Origin: Anaeromassilibacillus senegalensis | GTDB lineage: Bacteria; Bacillota; Clostridia; Oscillospirales; Acutalibacteraceae | Assembly: GCF_001261775.1 (NCBI RefSeq) | Contig: NZ_LN868536.1 | Span: 434,001 to 498,000, forward strand | DNA length: 64,000 bases | Direction: 5' to 3' | Part shown: positions 23,525-33,600 of the stretch, in pieces | Layout: each line of letters starts with the position of its first letter | Numbering within the stretch: the first letter of the stretch is position 1 | Notes under the pieces: model-generated | What the model was told of the DNA's origin: nothing | Databases searched by the model: none | What the model saw: the letters and a program-made list of their open reading frames with translations, nothing else | Made by a program: the position numbers and the translations under genes

Positions 23525-25421
23525 CGAAAAGCTGCGCCTCCTGTTCCGGAATTTTGATGACCTGTTTGGTCCATTTGCCAATTTCGCTCTGAATATCCAG
23601 CTCCGCATGCAGCAGCGTCTCCAGCCGGTAACGGAGGTTTTTAATGCCGATCCCGCCAAAGCTGGCGGATTGCAGCTGCTCCGTGTCAAATCCAACGCCG
23701 TCATCCGTGATCTCGATCCAGACATATCCGTCTTTTTGATAGGATTTCAGGGAGACAAACCCTCCCTCCACCTTTTGGCAGACGCCGTGCCGTACCGCAT
23801 TTTCCACCAGGGGCTGCACCGTGAGAGGCGGCACCATAAAGTTGCAGAATTGAATATCCCATTCTACCCGGAGGCGGTCGCCGAACCGCACCTGTTCGAT
23901 GTTGAGGTAGGCGCGAATATTTTGCAGCTCTTCCTCAAACAGAATCGGTTCCGTGCTTTCAATGGAGTTCATGTTTCCACGCAGATAGGTTGAAAAATCA
24001 TATACGGCGCGCTCCGCTTTGGCGGGGTCTTTCCGGCAGAGGACCTTGATTGCAAGCAGGGCGTTGTACAGAAAGTGCGGCTGAATCTGATGAAGGGCGA
24101 GATCGGTCTGCGCTCGTTGCAGTTTTGCACGCATTTCCGCCACGAACAACGCCTCGTTTTGAATAGAGTTCATGCGTTTGCCATCCATATATTTGATTGC
24201 AATCGCCAGCAATACCAGACTGAACGGATAGGCGAAGCTGTCGCCTGAAGGAAATACCCCGGCAAGCGCCATATCGCCCAGGAATCCCCCGGTATAGAGC
24301 GCCATGCAGCCCAGATAATAAGGGAAGAAGTATGGGTTTGGAGGATTTGAATCCTTTAGGACTGGGACCAGCAGACGGAAAAAAAGGATCGGAGCCAGTA
24401 GAAGATCGGTAACAAGCCACCACCAGGAGGTGTGAAAAAACGCCCCGATTGCGATTGCGACCCCATAAACGCCGAGCATCAGTAAGCCGACAAACAGCAT
24501 GCTCCGCTGTGCCTGGCGGCCTTTGGACATGCCCGGCGCAGAACACAGCAGAATGGACCATGCGGCAGCTCCGGCAATATGGAATGGCAGCAGGGCATAG
24601 TCAAAGGGGAGGGGGGACCAGTAGGCGAGCGCGGAAAAAATGGACGCGCGATAAACGCTTTTTAACAATAACAAAAGCATTAAGATCAAAATGGAGACGG
24701 AGTAACCGCTTTTCGGTTTTAGGATGAGATCCATTGTATAGAAGATGATGAAAACGATCGCAATACCGAGCAGCAGAGAGCTGAAAATCAGGTTTCTGCG
24801 CGCGTCCCGTTCAAATGCATCGTGCTCAATCAACACGGGGGTGATGCATAAACCCGGATAGGTACGGCTGGCCGTCTCAATGACCAGATCACATTCAGAG
24901 GAGCGTAAATAAAAGTTGTTATACTTGCGTATTTCCGGTTCTATCTCAATGTTGTTGAGATTTTTCAGGAGCGTACCGCTCTCGGTTACGGACTGGCCAT
25001 TGATGAAAACGCGATAGGCAGACGGAAGATTTGGGACAGACACCAAAATGTCCGCTTCGGGCGGGCAGTTGATCAGGTGCAGCCGGTAGCTGGCGTAACC
25101 CTGATGAGGCAGTGATTGGCTGTCCGGATTCCATCCTGTCCAGTAACTGGGTACCTGAATCATTCCATCCGGTTTTTTATTTTCCTCATAGTCTGTGACA
25201 AGGAGCGTGTTCCAGAAGAACTCCCACTCGCCATCCAGGTAGATCGGTTCCCCGGTGCCGTAGTCGATACCGTACAGGTCCAAAACACCATTCTTTACAC
25301 GAGGCGCCGCTGAATGGGATGGAGCGTACCAGACCGAGTAAACAAATACCAGGCTGATCAGGAGCAGGCACAGACCAGCGGTCAAAAAAAACTTTTTATT
25401 TTCCTTGTTGATCGATCGCAT
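23505..25421 (-). CDS. 7TMR-DISM-like sensor histidine kinase
   Basis: A 638-aa membrane kinase. An N-terminal anchor (~13-30) leads to an extracellular jelly roll (~45-195; LDGEWEFFW, VPSYWTGW, YRVFINGQ) like the sugar-binding domain of GH2 enzymes and the 7TMR-DISM extracellular domains. Seven membrane segments (~205-405) and a LytS-type kinase follow: H-box ALHQIQPHFLYNAL and an ATP-binding domain with PLVENAVRHG and DDGVGF. It phosphorylates the overlapping response regulator gene product. The external domain suggests recognition of a carbohydrate or a binding-protein complex. The divergently read peptide-binding lipoprotein next to it may be its co-sensor. Confidence 0.88.
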   Translation of the reverse strand: MRSINKENKKFFLTAGLCLLLISLVFVYSVWYAPSHSAAPRVKNGVLDLYGIDYGTGEPIYLDGEWEFFWNTLLVTDYEENKKPDGMIQVPSYWTGWNPDSQSLPHQGYASYRLHLINCPPEADILVSVPNLPSAYRVFINGQSVTESGTLLKNLNNIEIEPEIRKYNNFYLRSSECDLVIETASRTYPGLCITPVLIEHDAFERDARRNLIFSSLLLGIAIVFIIFYTMDLILKPKSGYSVSILILMLLLLLKSVYRASIFSALAYWSPLPFDYALLPFHIAGAAAWSILLCSAPGMSKGRQAQRSMLFVGLLMLGVYGVAIAIGAFFHTSWWWLVTDLLLAPILFFRLLVPVLKDSNPPNPYFFPYYLGCMALYTGGFLGDMALAGVFPSGDSFAYPFSLVLLAIAIKYMDGKRMNSIQNEALFVAEMRAKLQRAQTDLALHQIQPHFLYNALLAIKVLCRKDPAKAERAVYDFSTYLRGNMNSIESTEPILFEEELQNIRAYLNIEQVRFGDRLRVEWDIQFCNFMVPPLTVQPLVENAVRHGVCQKVEGGFVSLKSYQKDGYVWIEITDDGVGFDTEQLQSASFGGIGIKNLRYRLETLLHAELDIQSEIGKWTKQVIKIPEQEAQLFDEDPDC

Positions 25422-25548
25422 ATGTCCGCCTTCTTTTCCATGTTTCCCAAAACAATTTTAGTCTATCGTAGCATGTGGAACGATAAGTTATTATTTGGAA
25501 TTATTCGATGAATTTTTGCCATTTTATTTTTTGTGTCTCGTAGATACC

Positions 25549-25577
25549 TTGTTTGTACCATAGGTTTGTGATATGCT
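25549..25577 (+). promoter_or_regulatory. Promoter of the solute-binding lipoprotein gene
   Basis: TTGTTT (25549-25554) and TATGCT (25572-25577) are 17 bp apart, and a TGA just before the -10 box gives an extended -10. It lies about 45 bp before the start codon. Confidence 0.5.
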
Positions 25578-25619
25578 AACACTCAAATAAAGATTGTTGT
25601 CGGATTTTTGGTGATATAT

Positions 25620-27212
25620 GTGAGAAAATTACTGCTGTGTGTTTTGGTGCTGTGCATTTTCATAGGAATTCCCGCCTGTGCGTCGGCTCCTGCCCCCATG
25701 GAAAATGGTACACATCCCAAAATATTCCGGTATTCGCTGCCGATGAACCCGAACACGCTGGATCCTCAGGAAACGGACGGAATACCGGAAATGACCATTG
25801 CCTACCATATATACGAGGGTTTAATGCGTACTTATCAGAACCAGCTTCGCTACGGCATTGCGGAGTCATATGAAATTTCCACGGATGGGCGGACCTATAC
25901 GTTTCATTTGCGCGACGCGGTGTATGGGGATGGAACGCCTGTAAAGGCGGAGGACTTTGTCCGCGCGGTGCAGCGAATGGTTACAGAGGAGAAATCCAGC
26001 CGACCATTCTTTGCTTATCCTATTTTAAACGCCATGGAAATTCACGAAAAAGAATTGCCTGTTGAGCGTTTGGGGGTGAGGGCAATTGATGAGAAAACGC
26101 TGCAATTTGTTTTGGAAAATCCCACGCCGTATTTTTTACAGCTGTTGGCGCTGCCGCCGTTTTCTCCAGTGCGTTCGCAGAGCGACTTTTCAAAAATGGA
26201 CGCTGGCCTTTGCAACGGGCCGTTTATCGTGAAAAATTGGGTTCGCAACGACTCCATCCGGTTGGAAAAAAACCCATATTATTGGGACGCAGACCGGATC
26301 AAGCTGGACGCCGTTCACATTGCCATTTCTTCCGATTTTGGTAAGCTGTATAAAATGTTTGAAAATCAGGAACTAGATATCCTTCCAACCGCCACAGATT
26401 CGATCAGCTCGAAAATGCTGCCCTATATGGAATACTATTTCAACGGCGCCAACGATTTTATCCGCTTGAATATGAGCGAGGACTGCCCGCTGCATAATAA
26501 AAATCTGCGGCTTGCGCTCAACTATGCGCTGAACCGCAATGCGTACATTGATTCTCTTGGTTCACGCACGGTGACGCCCAGCGCGCGATATGTTTTACCC
26601 ATCCTTCCGGGAACCCACAAGACGTTTGGTGAGGAGTATCCTCTGGAAGCGTTTCCGCTTGATGGAGACGCACAGATTGCCCGCGATTATTTGAAAACGG
26701 CCTTAGAGGAACTGAAGATCGAAAGGGCGGAGGACCTGACGCTTGAGCTATTAATTTCGGACGATCATTGGGCTTCAAAGGAGGCAGAGATTATTCGGGA
26801 TCAGTTGCAGGATACGCTCGGTATTCAGATTGCGATTTTTGCCGTTCCCTACAATACGCATATGGAGCTGGATGCCGCGCATAAATTCCAGATGTCCCTG
26901 TCCGGCTGGACGCCGGATTACCCCGACCCGGCAACCTATTTGGAGCTGTGGACTTCCAATTCTTCCTACAATTACGCGTGCTACAACAGTCCGGAGTATG
27001 ACGAGTGCTTCCGCTTGGCGAACAACCAAACGGACCCGCAAAGCCGGATGAGCCTTCTTGCCCGGGCAGAAGGCATTCTTCTGCGGGACGGCGCGTTGAT
27101 CCCCCTGCAGATTCGCCAGAGCGCCATGCTGAAAAATCCCAAGCTGACGGGCTTTAAAACCAACTATATTAATGTAGAGTTTCAGTATATTTACGCGGAT
27201 TTTTTGCCGTAA
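25620..27212 (+). CDS. Oligopeptide-type ABC solute-binding lipoprotein (SBP_bac_5)
   Basis: A 530-aa lipoprotein of the OppA/DppA family. The signal peptide ends in a lipobox (I-G-I-P-A-C, Cys about residue 20). The mature protein shows the family hallmarks: NTLDPQETD near the N-terminus, the ...AESYEISTDGRTYTFHLRD signature (~80-100), and a C-terminal GWTPDYPDP (~425). It should bind a peptide or similar ligand outside the membrane. No permease or ATPase gene is adjacent, so it either uses a distant transporter or feeds signal to the divergent kinase. I choose GTG at 25620, preceded by GGTGAT; a TTG at 25608 is possible. Confidence 0.86.
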   Translation: MRKLLLCVLVLCIFIGIPACASAPAPMENGTHPKIFRYSLPMNPNTLDPQETDGIPEMTIAYHIYEGLMRTYQNQLRYGIAESYEISTDGRTYTFHLRDAVYGDGTPVKAEDFVRAVQRMVTEEKSSRPFFAYPILNAMEIHEKELPVERLGVRAIDEKTLQFVLENPTPYFLQLLALPPFSPVRSQSDFSKMDAGLCNGPFIVKNWVRNDSIRLEKNPYYWDADRIKLDAVHIAISSDFGKLYKMFENQELDILPTATDSISSKMLPYMEYYFNGANDFIRLNMSEDCPLHNKNLRLALNYALNRNAYIDSLGSRTVTPSARYVLPILPGTHKTFGEEYPLEAFPLDGDAQIARDYLKTALEELKIERAEDLTLELLISDDHWASKEAEIIRDQLQDTLGIQIAIFAVPYNTHMELDAAHKFQMSLSGWTPDYPDPATYLELWTSNSSYNYACYNSPEYDECFRLANNQTDPQSRMSLLARAEGILLRDGALIPLQIRQSAMLKNPKLTGFKTNYINVEFQYIYADFLP

Positions 27213-27345
27213 CCATAAAAAAATTATGTTTTCTCAGTTCCTGAGCGCTTTCCGATTGGATTGGGAGAAACGAATTTTTTTGTTACGTTTAAAAAAAGTA
27301 AAAAATCCAAGGATTTTCTATAAACGATGGGCGCAATAAAAAACA

Positions 27346-27386
27346 GGAAGCCTCCCGCCTCAGGTATTCTGCGGCAGGAGGCTTCT
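27346..27386 (+). terminator. First hairpin after the binding-protein gene
   Basis: GAAGCCTCC (27347-27355) pairs with GGAGGCTTC (27377-27385); extra pairs extend the stem inward. A short TTTT follows a few bases later. Confidence 0.6.
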
Positions 27387-27402
27387 GTCATTTTAAAAAG
27401 GG

Positions 27403-27441
27403 GATTGGGGTTCGCTGTGAAGAGAACCCCAATCATTTTTT
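27403..27441 (+). terminator. Rho-independent terminator for the binding-protein transcript
   Basis: GATTGGGGTTC (27403-27413) pairs with GAACCCCAATC (27424-27434), followed by ATTTTTT. This is the stronger of two hairpins in the 439-bp stretch 27213-27651. Apart from these and the tail remnant at 27582-27650, that stretch holds no gene. Confidence 0.82.
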
Positions 27442-27581
27442 AAGACATGGATCAGCGGTCGGCACGCAGATGCGCAGTGACCATCACCTATGGTGCTATT
27501 CAGTGGAAGCTTCTTACAAAACAGAACCCTTTCGAGTTCTATTCGCCAAGCGGTGCTTCCTTTTATCGGCCGCTGGATGTT

Positions 27582-27650
27582 TTAGCCGATTGTGACTGTG
27601 CAGTGCTTGACCGGATTCTCCGGTCGGAGTGTACTTACAGCGGGAAGCAA
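27582..27650 (-). pseudogene. Leftover second C-terminal tail after the double-GH97 gene
   Basis: One base after the TAA of the 2799-aa gene, 22 codons read LLPAVSTLRPENPVKHCTV then T-I-G and stop. The last 19 align with the terminal domain of the giants (compare [20 protein letters not shown]). The frame is shifted by one relative to the gene and no ribosome site is present, so it is not translated as such. It parallels the remnant at 6194-6271 and suggests tail replacement. Confidence 0.65.
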
Positions 27651-27651
27651 T

Positions 27652-30600
27652 TTAAGCAATTGTAATGGCACAATGCTTTTGCGGCTTCCCGTTGGGTAAT
27701 TGTGTATACACGCCGGTGCTCTGGCCCGGTGTGCCGACGGCCCAGACTCTGTAATAGCAGTCATTGCCGATTTTGGCGACAAACTGCGTCTTGAGTATGC
27801 CGCCGTTGCCGACGGTGAAGCTCGGCGTCAGGTTTACACCGCCCTGCACTGTCATCTTGAAGCAGTATGCGCTGCCTCTCTTGAGGGTGAAGTTCACGGT
27901 GGTGTCGCTGACGACATACGCGCCCTGTGTGGAGACGCTTTGTGCCGCGTTGACCACAGCGGTACCGGCCGCGCCGTAGGTATGGGAGGAACCGGTGGAG
28001 CTGCCCTTGCCGCCGGACGGTTTCCGGTCAGGCTTCACGGGTGTTTCCGCCTTTTCCAGATTGTCCTTTGCGTCCACGGCGTTGTGATATGCTGTCGCAA
28101 GGGTTTCGTCGTCCGCGGTTTCGTCCGCTGCGGCTGCCTTCAGGTCGCTCAGCGCCTGAGCAAAGGTTGCCGCGCTGGCCTTGGTATAGCCGTTCAGGCT
28201 GATCTGCTCCATCTCGGCGATCAGGTCGTTCAGTTCGTCGCGGTTCGGGATTTTTCTGAGGCCCGCCATAGCCAGGGTGAGTTTTTCCGTCATCTGGTTG
28301 ATTTCCTTCTGGCTGGCGCTTTCTTCCATGGCTCTGGCTTCATCCAGTGCTTTCTGGAAGGCGTCTCTGCCGGTTTCCAGATACGCGGAATCCAGGACGG
28401 CTTCGATTTCTTCCGCCTTTTCCATCAGGGAGAGGAGCTCGCTCCAGTCGGCCTTGTCCTCGAGGTCCTCCATCGCCTGGTTCAGCGATGCGCAGGCCTC
28501 CTGGATTTCCTTGTCCATGGCGTCTTCGTCGTCATAGACGGCCTGGGCTGCTTCGCAGACTTTCTGGAAAGCCTGCCAGGAAGCGCTGGTGTAAAGCTCT
28601 TCGTCCAGCATTCCCGCTGCGGCCAGCGCCTCTTCCAGCGCGGTCTTGTCGCCCTTTGCAAAGCTCAGGAACTGAATGACATGCAGCAGATCCTTCCAGG
28701 CGCCGTCGATGTCCTTCTGAGAGGCGTCTAGCTGCTTTTCAATTTCCTGTGCGTTCTTCAAAGCGGCGTCAAACTTCTTCTGTACGGAGGGAACAGCCTC
28801 CAGATATTCTTTACCGCCGTTCAGCGCTTCTGCCGCTGTCAGCACGGTGCGGAGGATCTGCTTGTTGACCACGGTGAACGCCAGGTTGTATTTGGCAACC
28901 GTCGGGAGTCCGTCGATGGTCATGGTATAGGAATCCTCGGTGAAGTCCTTCAGCGCCTCGCCGTTAACGGTGACGCCCGCGAATTCTCTTCCTTCCACTG
29001 CCGGGATAAAGGTCAGGGTGGTTTTGCCATCCGGGGTGAGTTCCGCTTTGTAGCTGCCGGTCAGGTTTGCCAGCTTCTGCTCTTCATCGTTTACAAACAG
29101 GGACGCTTGCTTGCCGCTGTAGGTTACTTCCAGCGCTTTTGCACCGGCTTTGACAAGCTTGACAACCGCGCCGCCGGTTTTCTTGACGTCGATGGACAGG
29201 GTCTGTCCCTTGGTAACCGTCATGGTTTCTGTAATGATTGCTTTTTGGCTGTCGGTATTCTTCGGATCGTCGCTGTCGCGGAAAATGTAGGCGGTATAAG
29301 CGCCGTCCTCCAGGAAGTTGAGATTGAATTCCGCGGTGCGCGCCTCGTTACAGAGGATGCCGACGTACCAGCTGTCGCCGTTTTGACGCGCCATGTTTAC
29401 ATAGTGGCCCGGGTCGCCGTCCACCAGAATAGAGTTGTTCCAGGTGGTGGGCAGGTTCTTAAACAGGTTTTCGTACGCTGCATGCGCACGATAGATCGCC
29501 GGCTTATCCGCCATGGTCTGAATGCCGCATTCAAAGACGATGGACTCTGCCGTCAGATGTGCCTGTGTAACGTCCTTCCTGCCGAAGGTGTTGTTGTAGG
29601 AAGCCATCGGGGTGAAGTCCGCACCGCCCACGGCAAAGCGGGTAAACGGCAGCATGCAGTTAAAGTATGCGTTGTTTACACAGCCCTCGCCGCCGGAAAT
29701 CGCCTCGCGGCAGATTGCGTTCGGATAGGTTCTTCTTTCGCCGGTGGTTTTTCCTGCGCCATGGATGTTGATGAGCAGATGATTTTCCGCTGTCTCCTTG
29801 GTCAGGATGTCCAGCAGTTCGATAATCTCCTGACTCTGGGAATCAAAGAAGTCGGGTTTGACGCCCACGATACCCATTTCAGCCCATTCCTTGATGCGCT
29901 CGCGCTCCTTCGGGGTATCCAGGTCGCGCTTGTTGGCCCACACGATCAGGCCGATGCCTTTTTCCTTTGCATAGTCCAGGACCTCGGGCATCCAGTCGTA
30001 ATAACCGTCGTAGAGGTCGTTGCCGCGATTGTATACGCGCGGCTGCCAGCCTTCGTCCAAGAGCTGATATTTCCAGCCCATCTCAACGGCGAAGTCAATG
30101 TATTCCTTGTAAAGTCTCGGCGCGGTTTCTTCCCATGAGGTGCCTTCCGGCAGGTTGTCGTGGCGAAGGTCGCCGTTCAGCCAGGTCCAGTCAACCGGAC
30201 TCGGTTCGATCCAGCTGACATCGTCCATTTCACAGTCGGGATTCAGGGTTTCCGCCAGGGTGTTTTCCGCAATGTCCGCAATATCGCCGATGACCATGTA
30301 GCGCCACGGAGAAACAAACGGTGCGGTGGTTGTAACGTCGCTGAACTGCTCCGGAGAGAATACAACGTCCAGCATGCCGGAGTCGTGGCCGACGATCTGC
30401 CCGCCGCTGTACTGCGGGGTGAGAGCGGCCTCGGAGAGAAGCGCCCAGTCGCCGTTCGGCGTCTCATAGAGCAGCGGCATGCAGTAGCCGCCCTCCAGCT
30501 CTTCCGCTGTGTGCTGGTAGTAGAGGTCTTCGTTTGCTTTGTCGAAGTCCATCGTCTGTGCAGTGGAGCCATCCGGCATCAGGAAGCCGGTGGCTTCCGC

Positions 30601-33600
30601 TGAAATCGTCAGTTCCGTACCGTCCTGTCCGTCGATCGCGTAGTGGAACGCCATGCCGTCGTCATAGACGCGGCAGACAATGCGGTAGCGCACGCCGCCC
30701 TTTTCAAAGCCCATGGTGAGTTCCGTGCCGGTGGCGTCCACATGGCTCTTCTTCGCGCCGATCAAATCGTAGGAATCCTTAACGGTTTCGCGTTTGGAAT
30801 CCACGTAGGTCAGTCCCGTGCGGAAGTCGCCCAGGTTGGTGACCAACCCGGTGGGGGAAGTGCCGATCACGGTGTTCCCATTGCGGGAGACCGCATAAAC
30901 GACAGAGCCGTCATCGCGCTGGGTGAACAGGGCCTTTACGCTTCCATCCGGGGAAAACGCTGTCCAGGAGTTTTCCTCTCCGTTTCCAACGATTATATCA
31001 AGGGAAGCGGACTGCTTGACGCCGTCCAGTTCGACATTACAGGTGATAGAGGCCGTTCCGTCCGAAACCGCCGTGATTTTGCCGTTCTGGACCGTTGCAA
31101 CAGATTCGTCGCTGCTGCTGTAGGTGATAGAGGCGTTTGTCAGGTCTGCTTTACTGTTCTGCAGCCCGCCTCTGCCGACCTGACCGATGTATCCGGTCGC
31201 GCTGATCGCGGAAGTTTCACCCTTCTGCAGCCAGGTTTCCTCGGCTCTCACGGTCACACGGGCCAAATCCTTCTGAGCCTCTTTGTCGCAGTACAGGCGT
31301 GCATCCGCCCAGGTGGCGCTGCAGCTGCCCTTTGCGTACAGGGTCAGGGTTTGTGTGCCTTCCGGGATCGCGACTTCCAGTTCTCCGTTGTCCGGGGTGA
31401 TCTGGTTGCCGTCATAGGAGAGCGCCTTGGAATAAATCTGCTTGCCGTCTGCCAGCACGATAAATTCGCAATTGCCTTTGCCGGCCGGGAAGCAACCGAC
31501 GGCTTTAAAGGTTTCCGCGTGCAGGCCGGTGATATTAAAGACCGCCTGCGAGGGAGCGAAGGTGCCAATGCCCTTCTCATAGATGACGGTTTCGCCGTTT
31601 TCCTTCCAGGAAATCTGCGTCTGGTTGACCGTCAAGTCCTTGCGGACCAGGAACCAGCTGTCCACCGCGTTGATCCATTCGAGGTCACTCAAATAGACCG
31701 CGTCGGGATCGGCCTTGTGGAAGTTGTCGTTGCTCTTTTGCTCTTCTACGCTCCATACGCTGGAGGGGGCGGTATCCTTTGCCAGGATGACAAGCGTGCC
31801 GTCGGCGGACGCGTCATCTTCCAGAGCGAGATAGAGGGGAGAGGCAGCGGAGGCTTTGTTCATCAGGCGATAGGTTCCATCCTGCTCCGCCGGGACAATT
31901 TTCCACCACTGCGCGTCGTTTGCCGCGTCTGTTTTACCGAAGGTCAAGGTGACGCCCTCTTCTGTTTTGGAGCCTGCCGGCATCAGGACAGTGGAGTTTG
32001 CATCTTTCAGTTGGACCATGTAATATTCGTTGTTGGCATCCGGAATCAGGCGCCAGTATTCCGCGTCGCCGTCGTAGTCCCACCACAGGTCGACGATCGC
32101 GCCTTCGCCGGAATTGTTGCTGTTGGATTCCATGCAGTGCCCGTTCAGGGCTGTTTTGATCTTGTAAAGTGCGTTTGCATTCCATTCCGGCTCCTCCGGC
32201 TGCTCGCTCGGATGGAAGCGGTCGGGAACGTTGGACCAGGCATCGGAAACCGCGGCGGTCTCCGGGTAGAGTTTCGCCAGGAACTGATACATGGTGTTGT
32301 CGTACGCCTTAAGCTCTTCACGGGTGTTTACCGGTCCGCGTACGCCGTCCCAGGAGCCGTCGGAGGACTCGGACATTGCGTTGAACCAGATCGCCGTGCA
32401 GGTTGCGAAATACTCTTCGCGGTTCGAGATGGCGTAGCTGTTCGGCCAAAGGTTCTGGCTCTTCGCCGCCTGATAGGCTGCGTCGCATTCCGCCTTCAGT
32501 TCGGGAACAGCGTCCACGCCAAGCAGCTGGACGGAGTGGCCGAACTCATGCACCAGAACGGACTCGTCCGCATAGCTGGTGTAATGCCCTGGGGAGGTTT
32601 CCTTTAGGAGACGAAGCACGTTTGCGTCATAGATGCTCGCGACCGGATTGCCCATCATGCCGCCGTAGCCTTCCACATAGTACATATCCGGGTCGTAGGT
32701 TGCCCGGTGTTCCGGAATACTGTAAGCACTTTCGCCCTTGCCGTAGACGGCGAGCGCCGCGCCGTTTGCAAGCATTGCAGAGGCGACGTCAGAGCGTTTT
32801 TCCAGCATGACGTCGATGATGTCCGCCGCTGCTTGCAGGGTGGAAGGTTCCACCGCATCACTGGACTTGACGGTGACGCCGGATTTTGCCTGCACGGACT
32901 GTGTGTAGAACGGAGCGTCGATGACGATGTAAACCGCATCTGCATCCGCGGCAACGCCCAGTTCGTTTGTCACTTCGCCGGTTACCCGTACTTGTATATT
33001 TGCGCCTTCAGCCGGAGCGTTTTTCAGTTCCAGTGTGGTCATGCGGTCAAAGTAGAGGGCGCCATTTCCGGCAGTATAGCCGTAACTGTTCAGTTCCGCC
33101 GGTTCGCCGTTGACCAGAACCGTGAAGCTGGACTTCGCGTCCGCGCCCTTGACATCCTGGTTCCATTTCAGCTCGACCAGCTTGTCAGTGATGAGGCTGG
33201 CTTTTACAATCTGCGGGGCTTCCTGTTCCACCTTGCTCTTGGGAACAAAGTGAATGGCCGCGCCGCCGCCCTGTGCGAGCGGGATGGAGAGGGAATCGGC
33301 CTTGGTGACCGTCCGGACTTCCTCAACGATGCTGCTCTTCACCGTCGCGGCATCGACAACCAGATTGCTGCCGTCGCGGTCGTGGCGGCCAAACTCGCCG
33401 TGCGCCGCGGGGCCGTCCTTGAGGACCTCCGGAGAATCTTTATAAATGTAAGCGATATACTCGCCGTCGCCGAGGAAGTTCAGGGAGAAATCCGCGTCCT
33501 GCTTCTCATTGCAGATGATTCCCTGATACCATTCGTCGCCGCTGCGCCGCGCCATGTTCACATACTGGCCCGGGTAGCCGTCCAGCAGAAGGCCTTCATC

